DNA of 64,000 nt. Source: CAWCTB01 sp963798275. GTDB lineage: Bacteria > Acidobacteriota > Terriglobia > Terriglobales > Acidobacteriaceae. Both the position numbers and the translations under genes were made by a program. The stretch covers positions 1 through 64,000 of the forward strand of contig CAWCTB010000053.1 of assembly GCA_963798275.1 (NCBI GenBank). Reading direction: 5' to 3'. Every line of letters begins with the position of its first letter. The stretch's first letter is position 1. Below are positions 10,743 to 20,123 of this stretch, piece after piece. The notes under the pieces are model-generated. The model was not told the DNA's origin, searched no databases, and was given only the letters and a program-made list of their open reading frames with translations.

Positions 10743-11792
10743 ATGAACAAGAAAGCACTGATTACCGGTATCACGGGCCAGGACGGTTCTTTTCTTGCCG
10801 AACTGCTCGTATCGAAGGGATACGAGGTGCACGGCATCATGCGACGCTCCTCCAGCTTCAACACTGGTCGCCTGGATTCTCTCTATACGGATCCCCACGA
10901 ATCGAAAGCGTCGTTGTTTCTGCATTACGGCGATTTGGCTGACGCCACGGGTCTACGCCGCATCTTGGAGCGAATTCAGCCCCAGGAGGTTTACAACCTC
11001 GGCGCACAATCTCACGTCCGCGTTAGCTTCGAGCAGGCGGAGTATACGGCTGACGTTGTAGCGACGGGCACACTACGCCTTCTGGATGCAATCCGAGACT
11101 TTGTGGAAGTCAGCGGCCGGCCAGTTCGAACCTATCAAGCAGGTTCTTCCGAGATGTTTGGGGCTGCCCCACCTCCCCAAAATGAGATGACACCCTTTCA
11201 TCCGCGCAGCCCTTACGGAGTCAGCAAGGTCGCGGCACACTGGTATGCACGTAACTACCGGGAAGCTTATGGCCTTTTTATCTGCAACGGAATTTTGTTT
11301 AATCATGAGTCTCCCCGTAGGGGCGAAACGTTCGTCACTCGTAAGATCACACGCGCACTTACTCGAATAAAGCTTGGGTTGCAGCCAAAGCTCTTCCTGG
11401 GCAACCTGGACGCGAGGAGAGACTGGGGTTACGCGGGCGACTATGTTGAAGCCATGTGGCTCATGTTGCAACAAGAAACACCCTCCGATTACGTTATCGC
11501 GACGGGTGAGTCCCACTCCATCCGTGAGTTCCTCGATATTGCCGCGGAGTACTGCGGGCTCGATTGGAAGCGGTACGTTGAGTTGGATCCGCGCTATCTG
11601 CGGCCGACCGAGGTCGACCATCTGATGGGCGATGCATCAGCGGCCCGCCGCGAACTAGGCTGGCAGCCGAAGATTAACTTCGAGCAGTTGGTGAAGATGA
11701 TGGTGGCTCACGATATGGAACTGGCCCGCCAGGAGCAGACGCTCAACCGGGCCGGACATCGGGTCCCCACGCGGGGCGCAGCCCATGGATAA
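10743..11792 (+). CDS. gmd: GDP-mannose 4,6-dehydratase family protein
   Basis: This SDR-family enzyme converts GDP-D-mannose to GDP-4-keto-6-deoxymannose in the cytoplasm. Residues 4-15 hold the NADP-binding glycine motif (ALITGITGQDGSFLAELL). The active site is seen as 'GSSEMFG' and 'YGVSK' (Tyr-X3-Lys), with the family segment 'FNHESPRRGETFVTRKI'. At 349 residues it has normal length. I chose ATG 10743 (MNKKALITG) over the upstream TTG because the Rossmann fold begins there. It overlaps fcl by 8 bases, which suggests translational coupling. Because the same cluster makes GDP-manno-heptose, a homologous role on that substrate is possible; sequence alone cannot separate the two. Confidence 0.92.
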   Translation: MNKKALITGITGQDGSFLAELLVSKGYEVHGIMRRSSSFNTGRLDSLYTDPHESKASLFLHYGDLADATGLRRILERIQPQEVYNLGAQSHVRVSFEQAEYTADVVATGTLRLLDAIRDFVEVSGRPVRTYQAGSSEMFGAAPPPQNEMTPFHPRSPYGVSKVAAHWYARNYREAYGLFICNGILFNHESPRRGETFVTRKITRALTRIKLGLQPKLFLGNLDARRDWGYAGDYVEAMWLMLQQETPSDYVIATGESHSIREFLDIAAEYCGLDWKRYVELDPRYLRPTEVDHLMGDASAARRELGWQPKINFEQLVKMMVAHDMELARQEQTLNRAGHRVPTRGAAHG

Positions 11793-12741
11793 GAGCCAGA
11801 AGATTTATGTCGCGGGTCACAATGGCCTGGTCGGGTCTGCCATCCTGCGCTCTCTTAGACTTGCCGGATATACCAATTTGGCGACCCGGTCACGTAAGGA
11901 ATTGGATCTCCTCGACCGCAAAGCGGTTGATCACTTCTTCGCCGACGAGCGTCCGGCCTACGTCTTCGTGGCTGCCGCCAAGGTCGGCGGAATTCTTGCT
12001 AACAGCTCGCAGCCAGCTGAGTTCATCTACGACAACCTCGTAATCGAATGTAACTTGGTTGATTCGGCATGGCGGCATGGAGTCACCAAACTGGAGTTCC
12101 TTGGCTCCTCTTGCATCTATCCGAAACTCGCCCCACAGCCGATGAAAGAAGAGTATCTGCTGACGGGACCTCTGGAGGCAACGAACGAGTGGTACGCCGT
12201 CGCCAAGATTGCCGGCATCAAGTTGTGCCAGGCTTATCGGAAGCAATACTCCTTTGGTGCGATAAGCCTGATGCCCACCAACTTGTACGGGCCCGGAGAC
12301 AACTTCGACCTCGAGTCCTCTCACGTTCTACCGGCGCTGCTTCGCAAGTTCCATGAGGCCAAGGTCGCCGGCGCCTCTCGGGTGGTGGTATGGGGCAGTG
12401 GGTCCCCCCGCAGGGAATTCTTGCATGTGGACGACCTGGCGGATGCTGCGGTTATGCTGATGCATCGGTACGACGAGGGTGAAATTATCAATGTAGGCTC
12501 GGGAGAAGACGTGAGCATCGGCGAGCTGGCGTACATGATCGCCGACACGGTCGGGTATCGCGGCGAGATCGAGTTTGACGCCAGCAAGCCCGACGGCACG
12601 CCTAGGAAGCTGCTCGACGTCTCTCGTTTGCGGTCTATGGGGTGGGTGCCCCGAATCCCGCTTCCAGAAGGAATCCAACAGACTTACCGGTGGTACACCG
12701 GGCATAGCGCGAATGCCCGGCAGTCCCGCCTTCTGGCCTAG
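11785..12741 (+). CDS. fcl: GDP-L-fucose synthase (4-keto-6-deoxymannose 3,5-epimerase/4-reductase)
   Basis: This NADPH-dependent bifunctional epimerase-reductase completes GDP-L-fucose formation after Gmd. The glycine motif 'VAGHNGLVGSAI' lies at residues 8-19. The catalytic Ser-Cys segment 'GSSCIYPK' and the 'YAVAKIAG' (Tyr-X3-Lys) are intact, as is 'NLYGPGDNFD'. The length of 318 residues is typical. The start ATG overlaps the end of gmd. Downstream, 32 bases separate it from the Wzz-type gene. Confidence 0.92.
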   Translation: MDKSQKIYVAGHNGLVGSAILRSLRLAGYTNLATRSRKELDLLDRKAVDHFFADERPAYVFVAAAKVGGILANSSQPAEFIYDNLVIECNLVDSAWRHGVTKLEFLGSSCIYPKLAPQPMKEEYLLTGPLEATNEWYAVAKIAGIKLCQAYRKQYSFGAISLMPTNLYGPGDNFDLESSHVLPALLRKFHEAKVAGASRVVVWGSGSPRREFLHVDDLADAAVMLMHRYDEGEIINVGSGEDVSIGELAYMIADTVGYRGEIEFDASKPDGTPRKLLDVSRLRSMGWVPRIPLPEGIQQTYRWYTGHSANARQSRLLA

Positions 12742-12773
12742 CCTTTGGACAGTACGATAGACAAGAGTCATCT

Positions 12774-14051
12774 ATGGTAACTACGTCGCGGCAAGAGTCG
12801 CACCTCTCCGAATTGGACAAGACCCAGGCAGATAGTACCGGGCTGGAACCGGTCGAGCTCTTATGGCACCGTCGCAACCTGCTCTGGAAGAGTGCTGCCG
12901 TGGGTTTCCTGGTAGTGCTTTTGATCGCCTTTTTGATTCCCAAGCAGTACGAGTCCACCACCAGATTGATGCCGCCTGACCCGCAAGCGGCTCCCGGTGC
13001 AGGTTTGGCGGCGGTCATGATGGGAACGCTTCCTACTGCCGCGGCGGGCTTGGCCAGCACCTTGACTGGATTGAAGTCGCCGGGCGCGTTGTATGTTGGC
13101 GTCTTACAGAGCCGCACCGTGCAGGACGACTTGATCGCTAATTTTGACCTAAGGAGCGTCTATTCTAAGAAGTACTATTACGATGCGCGCAAGAAGCTGA
13201 CTGATCGCACGAATATTTTGGAAGATACCAAGAGCGGCATCATAAGGATTACCGTGACCGACAATGATCCCGGCCGCGCCCGCGCCCTGGCTGCCGGCTA
13301 CGTCACCGAACTCAACAACCTGCTTACGCAAGTGAGCACCTCGTCTGCCCGGCGGGAACGTATATTTCTGGAAGACCGGCTGAAACAGGTCAAACAGGAG
13401 CTCGACGAGGCGACCCTCCGACTCAGCAAGTTCTCCAGCAAGAACATGACTTTTGAGCCCGAAATTCAGGGCAAGGCTATGCTGGATGCTGCAGCCACGT
13501 TGCAGGGCGATCTCATCGCGGCGGAAAGTGAATTGCAGGGTCTGGAACAGATCTACGGCCCGGAGAATGCCCGCGTCAAGGCAGGCAGAGCCCGTATCGC
13601 CGAGTTGCAGTCCAAACTGCGCGGAATGAGCAGAAGCGGCGGGCTGGGCAAGCAAGACGACGAATCGCTAAACAGCAGCGAATTGTATCCCTCGCTGGAG
13701 CAACTGCCGCTGCTCGGAAATACCTACATTGACCTGGAACGCAGGGCGAAGATCGACGAGGCAGTCTACGAAGTATTAACCAAGCAGTACGAACTCGCCA
13801 GAGTGGAAGAAGCCAAGGAGATTGCGACCGCCAAGGTCCTGGATCAGGCCGACCTCCCGGAGAAGAAGGCTTTTCCACCGCGCCTCTTGCTCGGCATTCT
13901 AGGATGCTTCCTCGGACTTGCTGGATCGGCGTCGTACTTATTGTTGCGCAGGCAATGGCAGCGGCTGGACCCTGAAGATCCAAGGAAGGGGTTGCTGCAG
14001 GAAGTTCGACACAGTTTCCGCTGGCCCCGCTGGTGGCGATCCCGCGTTTGA
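12774..14051 (+). CDS. Wzz/GumC-type polysaccharide co-polymerase (chain-length determinant)
   Basis: This inner-membrane protein would set chain length in Wzy-dependent polymerisation. Residues about 38-58 form the first membrane helix (SAAVGFLVVLLIAFLIP), followed by the Wzz motif 'KQYESTTRLMPPD'. The periplasmic part is a long coiled-coil (about 150-300) with 'ITVTDNDPGRARALAAGYV' and 'FLEDRLKQVKQELDEA'. A second helix lies at about 390-412 (RLLLGILGCFLGLAGSASYLLL), preceded by the proline-rich 'LDQADLPEKKAFPPR'. The cytoplasmic tail is short and lacks a BY-kinase domain. The partner kinase, if any, is not in this window. Confidence 0.88.
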   Translation: MVTTSRQESHLSELDKTQADSTGLEPVELLWHRRNLLWKSAAVGFLVVLLIAFLIPKQYESTTRLMPPDPQAAPGAGLAAVMMGTLPTAAAGLASTLTGLKSPGALYVGVLQSRTVQDDLIANFDLRSVYSKKYYYDARKKLTDRTNILEDTKSGIIRITVTDNDPGRARALAAGYVTELNNLLTQVSTSSARRERIFLEDRLKQVKQELDEATLRLSKFSSKNMTFEPEIQGKAMLDAAATLQGDLIAAESELQGLEQIYGPENARVKAGRARIAELQSKLRGMSRSGGLGKQDDESLNSSELYPSLEQLPLLGNTYIDLERRAKIDEAVYEVLTKQYELARVEEAKEIATAKVLDQADLPEKKAFPPRLLLGILGCFLGLAGSASYLLLRRQWQRLDPEDPRKGLLQEVRHSFRWPRWWRSRV

Positions 14052-14251
14052 TAGTGAGCTTGCAAGCGCGTCTCCGTTCACCGGTTGAGTTGCGGAGTTG
14101 AATGCTTAAAGAGAACCCAACCCAACCTCACCATGAACGACCTTGGCGGTTTTGGCGGGTCCTCGACTTCAGCCAGTCGCCGCAACTGGTTCGTCGCGGA
14201 GCAGGACTCAACGGCTGGTGAGCGTCAACAAACTGGATCCCGGGATCAGAA
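14052..14251. other. Short gene-free gap before the polymerase gene
   Basis: Two hundred bases without a supported frame separate the Wzz-type gene from the polymerase gene. No terminator hairpin with a T-tract was seen. The gap is long for this locus and could hold an internal promoter. Confidence 0.4.
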
Positions 14252-15724
14252 GTGCTAACGGCAGATAGAGCGGACGTAGTCAGGAGTTCCGATTGGCTCT
14301 TGTGGACCTCCCTTGCGACCACAATTCTCCTGACATTGCTTTTAGTATGGGTGCTGTCGGCCGACGCAGCCAAGATCCTGGCCGTAATAGCAGCTGTTGT
14401 GGGACTAGCGATGATCCGCTGGTCTTACACAAAGCTGGTAGTTTTGTTGTTGCTCATTCTTTCTGAAATCGGCCTTCCCAACAAGGTATTTGCAATTACC
14501 CTTCCCAACGGCGATAACTTGATTGGGATTCGCGACGTCGTAATCCTGCTGGTAATCGCGGCTGGTCTGATCAAGGGCAGGCACAACCTTCGCGTGATTG
14601 CCCGCCACCCGCTCATCCGTCCTGGTCTTTGGTTAACGATTCTGCTTCCCCTCGCCGCTGCCGTGGGCGTGTTGAATAAAGGTAATGGGCTGATCATCCT
14701 TCGCGAGATGTTCGCCCTGGGCTGCGGATGGTTGATCGCCTTGGTGGTGGCCGCGAACATAAGGGAGTGGGCGACGATAAGGAGGTTGCTTAACCTTAGC
14801 GTGGTGCTCGGAGTATTGGTAGCGATCGGCGGCAGTATTGAGATCATTAGCGGTAATCGCCTGCAAATTGTGAGTGTGATCCAAGACATGATGTTGGATT
14901 CAGTGCCCAGAAACTGGCCTGACGGTTTCATCTTCATGTGCTTTGCTTGGTCCATGGCCGCAGCGGTTCTCTTCTCCAAAGACTCTAAGTTTAGTTACAA
15001 GATATACGGATGCGTAACTATAGTCATCGGTACAGGATTTCTTCTCGCTGGAATGCGGAGCCACTTCTATTCGTTCATCGTCACAATTCTGGCTTTCCTC
15101 GCGCTTTCCAAACTGGCCAGGAACCAGTGGGTTCAGGGTAAAGCGCTGCTTCTTGTGGCAGCGGTGCTGGTTAGTTCAGCGGGGATTGCCCTATATACGA
15201 TCAGCAAGACCGCCGGTGCTGAGTTCGTGATGCGAACCATCGAGCGATATCAAAGCATGGTTGCCGATGCGGGCGGGAGACTCTATGAATTGGACATGGT
15301 CTCAGAGGCGATACGTAGCCATCCGTTATTCGGCACGGGCCTGGGTGTGCGCTACCGGGAGACTCTGGATCTCAGAGAAGACGAGAAGTTCCACGACACG
15401 GGAACACTGGTGCACAACATTTCGGCATATTATCTGCTAAAATACGGTCCTGTTGGGTTGCTGTTGTTTGCGACGTTCGGGGTTCGCCTCGTAGGCTCCA
15501 CCTATCGGTTGCTGAAAACCAGCAAGGTAAGTGAGCCGGTGATTTACTCTTTGGGGTTACTTATTTTCTTCAATTATTGTTTGTTGGAGGGGCAGGCCGG
15601 CAACATATTCGGTGATATTCGCCAGATGCCGATAGTCTCTATCCTTCTTGGATTATTGGTTGCTTTGTCACAAGACGAAGTACGACAAACATATGCCCTG
15701 GCGGGTGCGGAGGCTGTGGCCTGA
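14252..15724 (+). CDS. O-antigen ligase/Wzy-like polysaccharide polymerase
   Basis: This integral membrane protein of 490 residues has about ten to twelve hydrophobic helices. The family segment in the C-terminal half, 'SHPLFGTGLGVRYRE' followed by 'HDTGTLVHNISAYYLLKYG', matches the Wzy_C/O-antigen ligase signature (PLfGvGpG...HN.yl....e.G). It would join repeat units in the periplasm, working with the Wzz-type neighbour and the flippase at 27180. The start is GTG at 14252; no better ATG is available before the first helix. Confidence 0.82.
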   Translation: MLTADRADVVRSSDWLLWTSLATTILLTLLLVWVLSADAAKILAVIAAVVGLAMIRWSYTKLVVLLLLILSEIGLPNKVFAITLPNGDNLIGIRDVVILLVIAAGLIKGRHNLRVIARHPLIRPGLWLTILLPLAAAVGVLNKGNGLIILREMFALGCGWLIALVVAANIREWATIRRLLNLSVVLGVLVAIGGSIEIISGNRLQIVSVIQDMMLDSVPRNWPDGFIFMCFAWSMAAAVLFSKDSKFSYKIYGCVTIVIGTGFLLAGMRSHFYSFIVTILAFLALSKLARNQWVQGKALLLVAAVLVSSAGIALYTISKTAGAEFVMRTIERYQSMVADAGGRLYELDMVSEAIRSHPLFGTGLGVRYRETLDLREDEKFHDTGTLVHNISAYYLLKYGPVGLLLFATFGVRLVGSTYRLLKTSKVSEPVIYSLGLLIFFNYCLLEGQAGNIFGDIRQMPIVSILLGLLVALSQDEVRQTYALAGAEAVA

Positions 15725-15778
15725 TGCAGCAGGTGTCCGTTCTATGTTTAGATCATTGATTACTACCCGACCGCTACC

Positions 15779-16666
15779 ATGAGTAATCTGTGGCTTGCTA
15801 AGTATGCGGTTCAGCGGGTGCTTTCCGTGCTGCCCAATAGCATTGGCACGAACGCGGTGTTGCAGAAGACCATGGGCGGTCTACGAAAGCCCATTATCTA
15901 CGGTTACCCTCGCACTCTTACGATGTTGTGGTTGCTGAAACAAGCTAGCGTTACGGTGGATGGCGCCGTCTGCGTAGAGCTTGGGACTGGGTGGGACATG
16001 TCCAGCGCCATGACACTAGTGCGGACCGGAGTGAGCCGCGTGCACACCTATGATCACGTACGTCATGCTCTGCCTGATTTAAAAGCGATGGCCCAGGGCC
16101 TCATAGACGCAAAGGCAAAGCCTGCAGATACGGATCTACCCTTCGATGTTCCGTTCGACGAAATGAAGCAACTGGTCGGGGAGCCGCGTGGGGAAGTGGA
16201 ATATCACGCCCCGTTTGATGCCCGGTCGACAAACCTGGCCGCCGAAAGCATCGATTTCTACTATTCGCTCGCTACCCTGGAACACATTCCAGTAGATATA
16301 CTTAAGGATTTGCTCCAGGAGTCCTACCGGATTCTCAAGCCGGGAGCCTATTGCTATCACTACATTCAGCCCGCAATGCACTCCTGGCGGGGCAGCGAAT
16401 CCAGTGTGGACTACCTGATCTTCTCGCAGCGCACCTGGGACCGGTGGATTTCAAATCAAATCGCGTATGAAAATCGTCTTCGTGCCATCGAGCACCTGGA
16501 GCTGCTGAAGACGGTTGGATTTAAGATCGTCAAGACGTGGTTTAGCCTCGACAAAAAGGCTCTCGAGAAGATCCCTCGTATGAAACTCGCTCCGGATTTC
16601 CGGCAGTTCACCCCCGAAGAACTCGCCCAAAACTACGTTTGGGTGATTGCCCGCAAGCCTAATTAG
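15779..16666 (+). CDS. SAM-dependent methyltransferase, class I (type 11-like)
   Basis: The protein has 295 residues. Motif I is 'VCVELGTGWDMSSAM' (about 62-76). The acidic end of strand 2 is 'VHTYDHV'. The post-I region contains 'SIDFYYSLATLEHIP' and 'LKPGAYCYHYIQP', the usual 'LkpGG' loop of Methyltransf_11 proteins. It probably methylates a sugar hydroxyl during repeat-unit assembly; the substrate cannot be read. It sits 54 bases after the polymerase gene. Confidence 0.75.
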   Translation: MSNLWLAKYAVQRVLSVLPNSIGTNAVLQKTMGGLRKPIIYGYPRTLTMLWLLKQASVTVDGAVCVELGTGWDMSSAMTLVRTGVSRVHTYDHVRHALPDLKAMAQGLIDAKAKPADTDLPFDVPFDEMKQLVGEPRGEVEYHAPFDARSTNLAAESIDFYYSLATLEHIPVDILKDLLQESYRILKPGAYCYHYIQPAMHSWRGSESSVDYLIFSQRTWDRWISNQIAYENRLRAIEHLELLKTVGFKIVKTWFSLDKKALEKIPRMKLAPDFRQFTPEELAQNYVWVIARKPN

Positions 16667-16727
16667 TTTTTGTTCTTCGCTAATATCGCAGTAGATCGAC
16701 TCATCTCGCATCCTTCGGAGACTCAAT

Positions 16728-17660
16728 TTGAATGTACTGATTACAGGAGGCGCCGGGTATCTCGGTTCAATAATGGCTGACCACCTGCTCGCCGCTGGTT
16801 TGCAAGTCACTGTCGTCGACAATCTCATGTACGGCCAGAGCGGGCCCTTTCATCTCGCAGCGCATCCCTGTTTCAACTTTATCTTTGGGGACGCGCGCGA
16901 CGAAAGGATCATGGCCGGGTTGGTCAGCGCTGCTGATGTAATTATTCCACTGGCGGCGGTTGTAGGCGCCCCGAGTTGCGAACGCGATCCCGTATATGCC
17001 CGCAGCCTTAACCTGGAGGCGGTGCAGCTCCTCAACCGGTTGCGCAGCCCCAGCCAGAGGCTGGTGTTTCCCACGACCAACAGCGGCTACGGCACCAAGA
17101 GCGGCCACGTGTTCTGCACCGAAGAGACCCCGTTGGAACCGATCAGCTTGTACGGGAAGCTGAAGGTACTGGCTGAGTCAGAAGTTTTGGGCACCCCGAA
17201 CTCCATAACGCTTCGCCTGGCAACCGTTTTCGGAATGGCTCCGCGCATGCGGATCGACCTCCTGGTCAATACCTTTGTGTATGAAGCGGTAAGGTGCGGC
17301 TACCTCGTTATCTTCGAGAAAGACTTCAAGCGCAACTACGTACATATCCGCGACGTTGCTGATTGCTTCCTTTATTGCATAGAGCACGGGGATGGCATGC
17401 TCGGACAGGCTTACAACGTCGGGCTGGACGCGGCCAATCTCTCCAAGGAAGAATTGGCATTGAAAATTAAGACCTATGTCCCCAACCTCTACATTGACTT
17501 TGCCCAGATTGGTTCCGATCCCGACAAGCGGAACTATATTGTCTCCAACGAAAAGCTTAGCAAGGCTGGCTTCGAGGCCAGGCGTACTCTGGATGAAGGA
17601 ATCGTCGAGCTGATCAAAGGCTATCGTATGATGGCTCGTAGCCCGCTTGGCAACGTGTGA
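16728..17660 (+). CDS. NAD-dependent sugar epimerase/dehydratase (extended SDR)
   Basis: The protein has 310 residues. The glycine motif 'LITGGAGYLGSIMADHLL' is at the N-terminus. The catalytic segment is 'FPTTNSGYGTKSG', where serine/threonine precedes the usual region, plus 'YGKLKVLAE' (Tyr-X3-Lys). The late motif 'NYVHIRDVADCFL' is typical of nucleotide-sugar epimerases. The start is TTG at 16728, placed by a good 'ggag' site 7 bases upstream; there is no ATG alternative that keeps the Rossmann strand. It lies directly before the heptose genes and may act on an NDP-sugar in the same repeat unit. The exact reaction is unknown. Confidence 0.8.
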   Translation: MNVLITGGAGYLGSIMADHLLAAGLQVTVVDNLMYGQSGPFHLAAHPCFNFIFGDARDERIMAGLVSAADVIIPLAAVVGAPSCERDPVYARSLNLEAVQLLNRLRSPSQRLVFPTTNSGYGTKSGHVFCTEETPLEPISLYGKLKVLAESEVLGTPNSITLRLATVFGMAPRMRIDLLVNTFVYEAVRCGYLVIFEKDFKRNYVHIRDVADCFLYCIEHGDGMLGQAYNVGLDAANLSKEELALKIKTYVPNLYIDFAQIGSDPDKRNYIVSNEKLSKAGFEARRTLDEGIVELIKGYRMMARSPLGNV

Positions 17661-17670
17661 CGAGGTAACT

Positions 17671-18747
17671 ATGCCTACCGCTTCGTTTACCAGCCGCTCC
17701 GTCGACGGACGCCTCGGCACCGTCGGTGGCACCCTGATACGTGCCAAGGCTCCTCTCCGCATCAGCTTTGCCGGGGGCGGTACGGACCTCCCACACTATT
17801 ACGAGAAGTATCAGGGAGCGGTTTTATCTAGCACCATCAATCGTTACGCTCATGTGACCATCTATCCCCGGGTGGATCAGCACATCGAAATACGCTCCCT
17901 CGATCTCGGCCACACGGTGCGCTACACCGTGCACGAGCAGCCAGTCTATGACGGGGTCATGGATCTTGCCAAGGCTGCCATCCATCGCGTGGGAGTCCAG
18001 GATGGACTTGACCTGGATGTGCGCTTGGAAGCTCCGCGCGGCAGTGGCTTGGGCGGCTCCTCGGCATTGACGGCGGCTGTCCTGGGCGCTGTTGCCTCCA
18101 TGACTCCTCGAGGCTACAGCCTCTATGATCTGGCGGAGATCAATTACACCATCGAGCGCACCGACCTACAGATTGCTGGAGGTAAGCAGGACCAGTACGC
18201 CACCACCTTTGGCGGCTTCAATCTGTTGGAATTTCGCAAGGATCGGGTTCTGGTTACCCCCCTGCGGATCGATCGCGCGGTGCTCAACGACCTTGAAGCG
18301 CACCTTCTCCTTTGCTATACCGGTAAGGTACGTCCCAATCTTGGCCTGGTCAGCGAGCAGATTAAGTATTTCGAAGAAGGACGAAGCGACACTGTCCGTG
18401 GCATGCAGCGCCTCTACGAGATGGTGTTCGAGATGAAGGAGGCGCTGTTGACCGGTGCGCTGGATCGCTTCGGCGAGATGCTCCACGAAGCGTTCCTCAA
18501 TAAGAAGTTGATGAATCCCAAGGTCGCGGACGGCACCCCGGCCGACGCTCTCTACGAGGCGGCCCGCAAACATGGAGCGATCGGTGGAAAGCTGCTGGGC
18601 GCAGGCGGCGGCGGCTATCTCTTGTTATATTGCGAAACTGGTAAACAGTTGGCGGTGAGACGAACGCTGGAGGAATTGGGCGGCCAGTTCACCGACTTTT
18701 CGTTCGACGGCCTTGGCCTGCAGGTTTGGCGGAGTTGCGCCCGATGA
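17671..18747 (+). CDS. hddA: D-glycero-alpha-D-manno-heptose 7-phosphate kinase (GHMP kinase)
   Basis: This GHMP-family kinase phosphorylates C1 of heptose 7-phosphate in the GDP-heptose pathway. It opens with 'AKAPLRISFAGGGTDLPHYY', the signature of the HddA/FGGY-unrelated GHMP branch. The ATP loop 'PRGSGLGGSSALTAA' lies near residue 115, and the C-terminal motif is 'GKLLGAGGGGYLLLY'. The ATG at 17671 follows 'cgaggtaact', a good ribosome site; the upstream TTG frame adds only eight residues. The stop overlaps the next start (ATGA), which indicates coupling to the nucleotidyltransferase gene. The neighbouring hddC-gmhB and gmhA support the pathway assignment. Confidence 0.88.
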   Translation: MPTASFTSRSVDGRLGTVGGTLIRAKAPLRISFAGGGTDLPHYYEKYQGAVLSSTINRYAHVTIYPRVDQHIEIRSLDLGHTVRYTVHEQPVYDGVMDLAKAAIHRVGVQDGLDLDVRLEAPRGSGLGGSSALTAAVLGAVASMTPRGYSLYDLAEINYTIERTDLQIAGGKQDQYATTFGGFNLLEFRKDRVLVTPLRIDRAVLNDLEAHLLLCYTGKVRPNLGLVSEQIKYFEEGRSDTVRGMQRLYEMVFEMKEALLTGALDRFGEMLHEAFLNKKLMNPKVADGTPADALYEAARKHGAIGGKLLGAGGGGYLLLYCETGKQLAVRRTLEELGGQFTDFSFDGLGLQVWRSCAR

Positions 18748-20007
18748 TGACTGCGGCCGTGCTGGCGGGAGGTCTGGGAACACGCTTACGCACGGTGCTC
18801 AGCGATCGCCCCAAAGTTCTCGCGCCCGTTGCCGGCCGTCATTTCCTCGCGTATTTGCTTGATCAGTTGGCGGACGCCGGCTTCGCGGAAGTAGTTTTGT
18901 GCACCGGGTATCTCGGGGAACAGGTTAAGGACCGCCTTTGGAGCGCACTGGCGCAAACTTCACTTGCGCTACTCGCAGGAACCGCAGCCCATGGGAACGG
19001 CGGGTGCCTTGCGGCACGCTCTCGAATTGTTACCGTCCGACGACGTGCTTGTTCTGAACGGCGACTCCTACTGTGACGTCGACTTGGGTAGTTTGATCGA
19101 CTTTCATGTAAGCTCACAAGGCGAAGGCTCAACCCTAGCATTGACCGAAGTACCTGACATAACGCCGTTATGGCGCAGTTAGATTGCGACCCTGACGGCG
19201 CCATTCGAGGCTTTCGCAGAAAAGGGAAGTGTCGGTCCAGGCCTGATTAATGCCGGAATCTATGTTCTCTCCCAGCGAGTGCTCGAGTCGATCCCGGCCG
19301 GCTTTCCGGTCTCGCTGGAACGTGATTGCTTTCCACACTGGATTGGCAAGGGACTTACGCGGGTATCGCGGGGGTAAGCGTTTCCTGGACATCGGAATTC
19401 CCGAGTCCTTCCAGGAAGCGCAGGTCTTCTTCGCTCCAGCCGGTGGATTTCCCCATCGACGACAGCGACGCCCATACGTACTATTAGACCGCGACGGCAC
19501 CATCAATGTGGAGCGGAATTATCTCTCTCATCCCGATCAACTGGAACTGCTGCCAGGAACGACTGCCGAGGTCTAAAGAAACTGCGCCAATTGGGATTCG
19601 GTCTGGCAATTATCTCCAACCAGTCCGCTCTGGGACGTGGATACTTCGACTCCGGTCAACTGGAGCGAATACATGATCGTCTGCGTGCCATGTTAGGAGC
19701 AGCCGACGTAGCGGTCGACGGCATTTACTACTGTCCCCATGTACCGGAAGCAGACTGCGATTGTCGCAAACCGAAGACGGGAATGGTCGAGCGGGCTGCC
19801 TCGGACCTGGGCTTCGATCCGCAGGATAGCTTTGTCATCGGCGATAAGCTCTGCGACGTAGAACTCGGGATGCGAATAAATGCGACTACATTTCTGGTAC
19901 GCACAGGCTATGGGGCAACTTCGGAAGCGGCCGGAGTGAAGGCGGAGTACACTGTCGACGATATTGCTGCCGCAGCTGACCTTATTGCAGCATATGGTTG
20001 CCGATAG
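18744..20007 (+). pseudogene. HddC-type nucleotidyltransferase fused to GmhB-type HAD phosphatase, frame-broken
   Basis: The N-terminal half is a sugar-phosphate nucleotidyltransferase: 'AVLAGGLGTRLRTVLSDRPK', 'EPQPMGTAGALRHALELL', 'VLNGDSYCDVDL' and 'FLDIGIPESFQEAQVFF'. The last motif reads in one frame straight into a HAD phosphatase of the histidinol-phosphate/GmhB type: 'VLLDRDGTIN', 'ISNQSALGRGYF', 'YYCPHVPEADCDCRKPKTGM' (zinc-binding cysteines) and 'FVIGDKLCDVELG'. So the fusion itself is real, not a product of a frame error. The enzymes catalyse consecutive steps, dephosphorylation of heptose 1,7-bisphosphate and GMP transfer. The frame changes near 18970, 19165, 19215, 19370 and 19575, so as given no full protein can be made, although neighbours on both sides are intact. 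Confidence 0.8.
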
Positions 20008-20123
20008 CTTCCTCGTCCACGCGCCCGCCTCTTGGTGTGCGTCCCGGCTTGGGCGCACCTTGATCCTAACTCGGCCCTCATAGAGTGGCCGCAATCTCCG
20101 ACTCGATTGTAGCGAGGAAAGCT

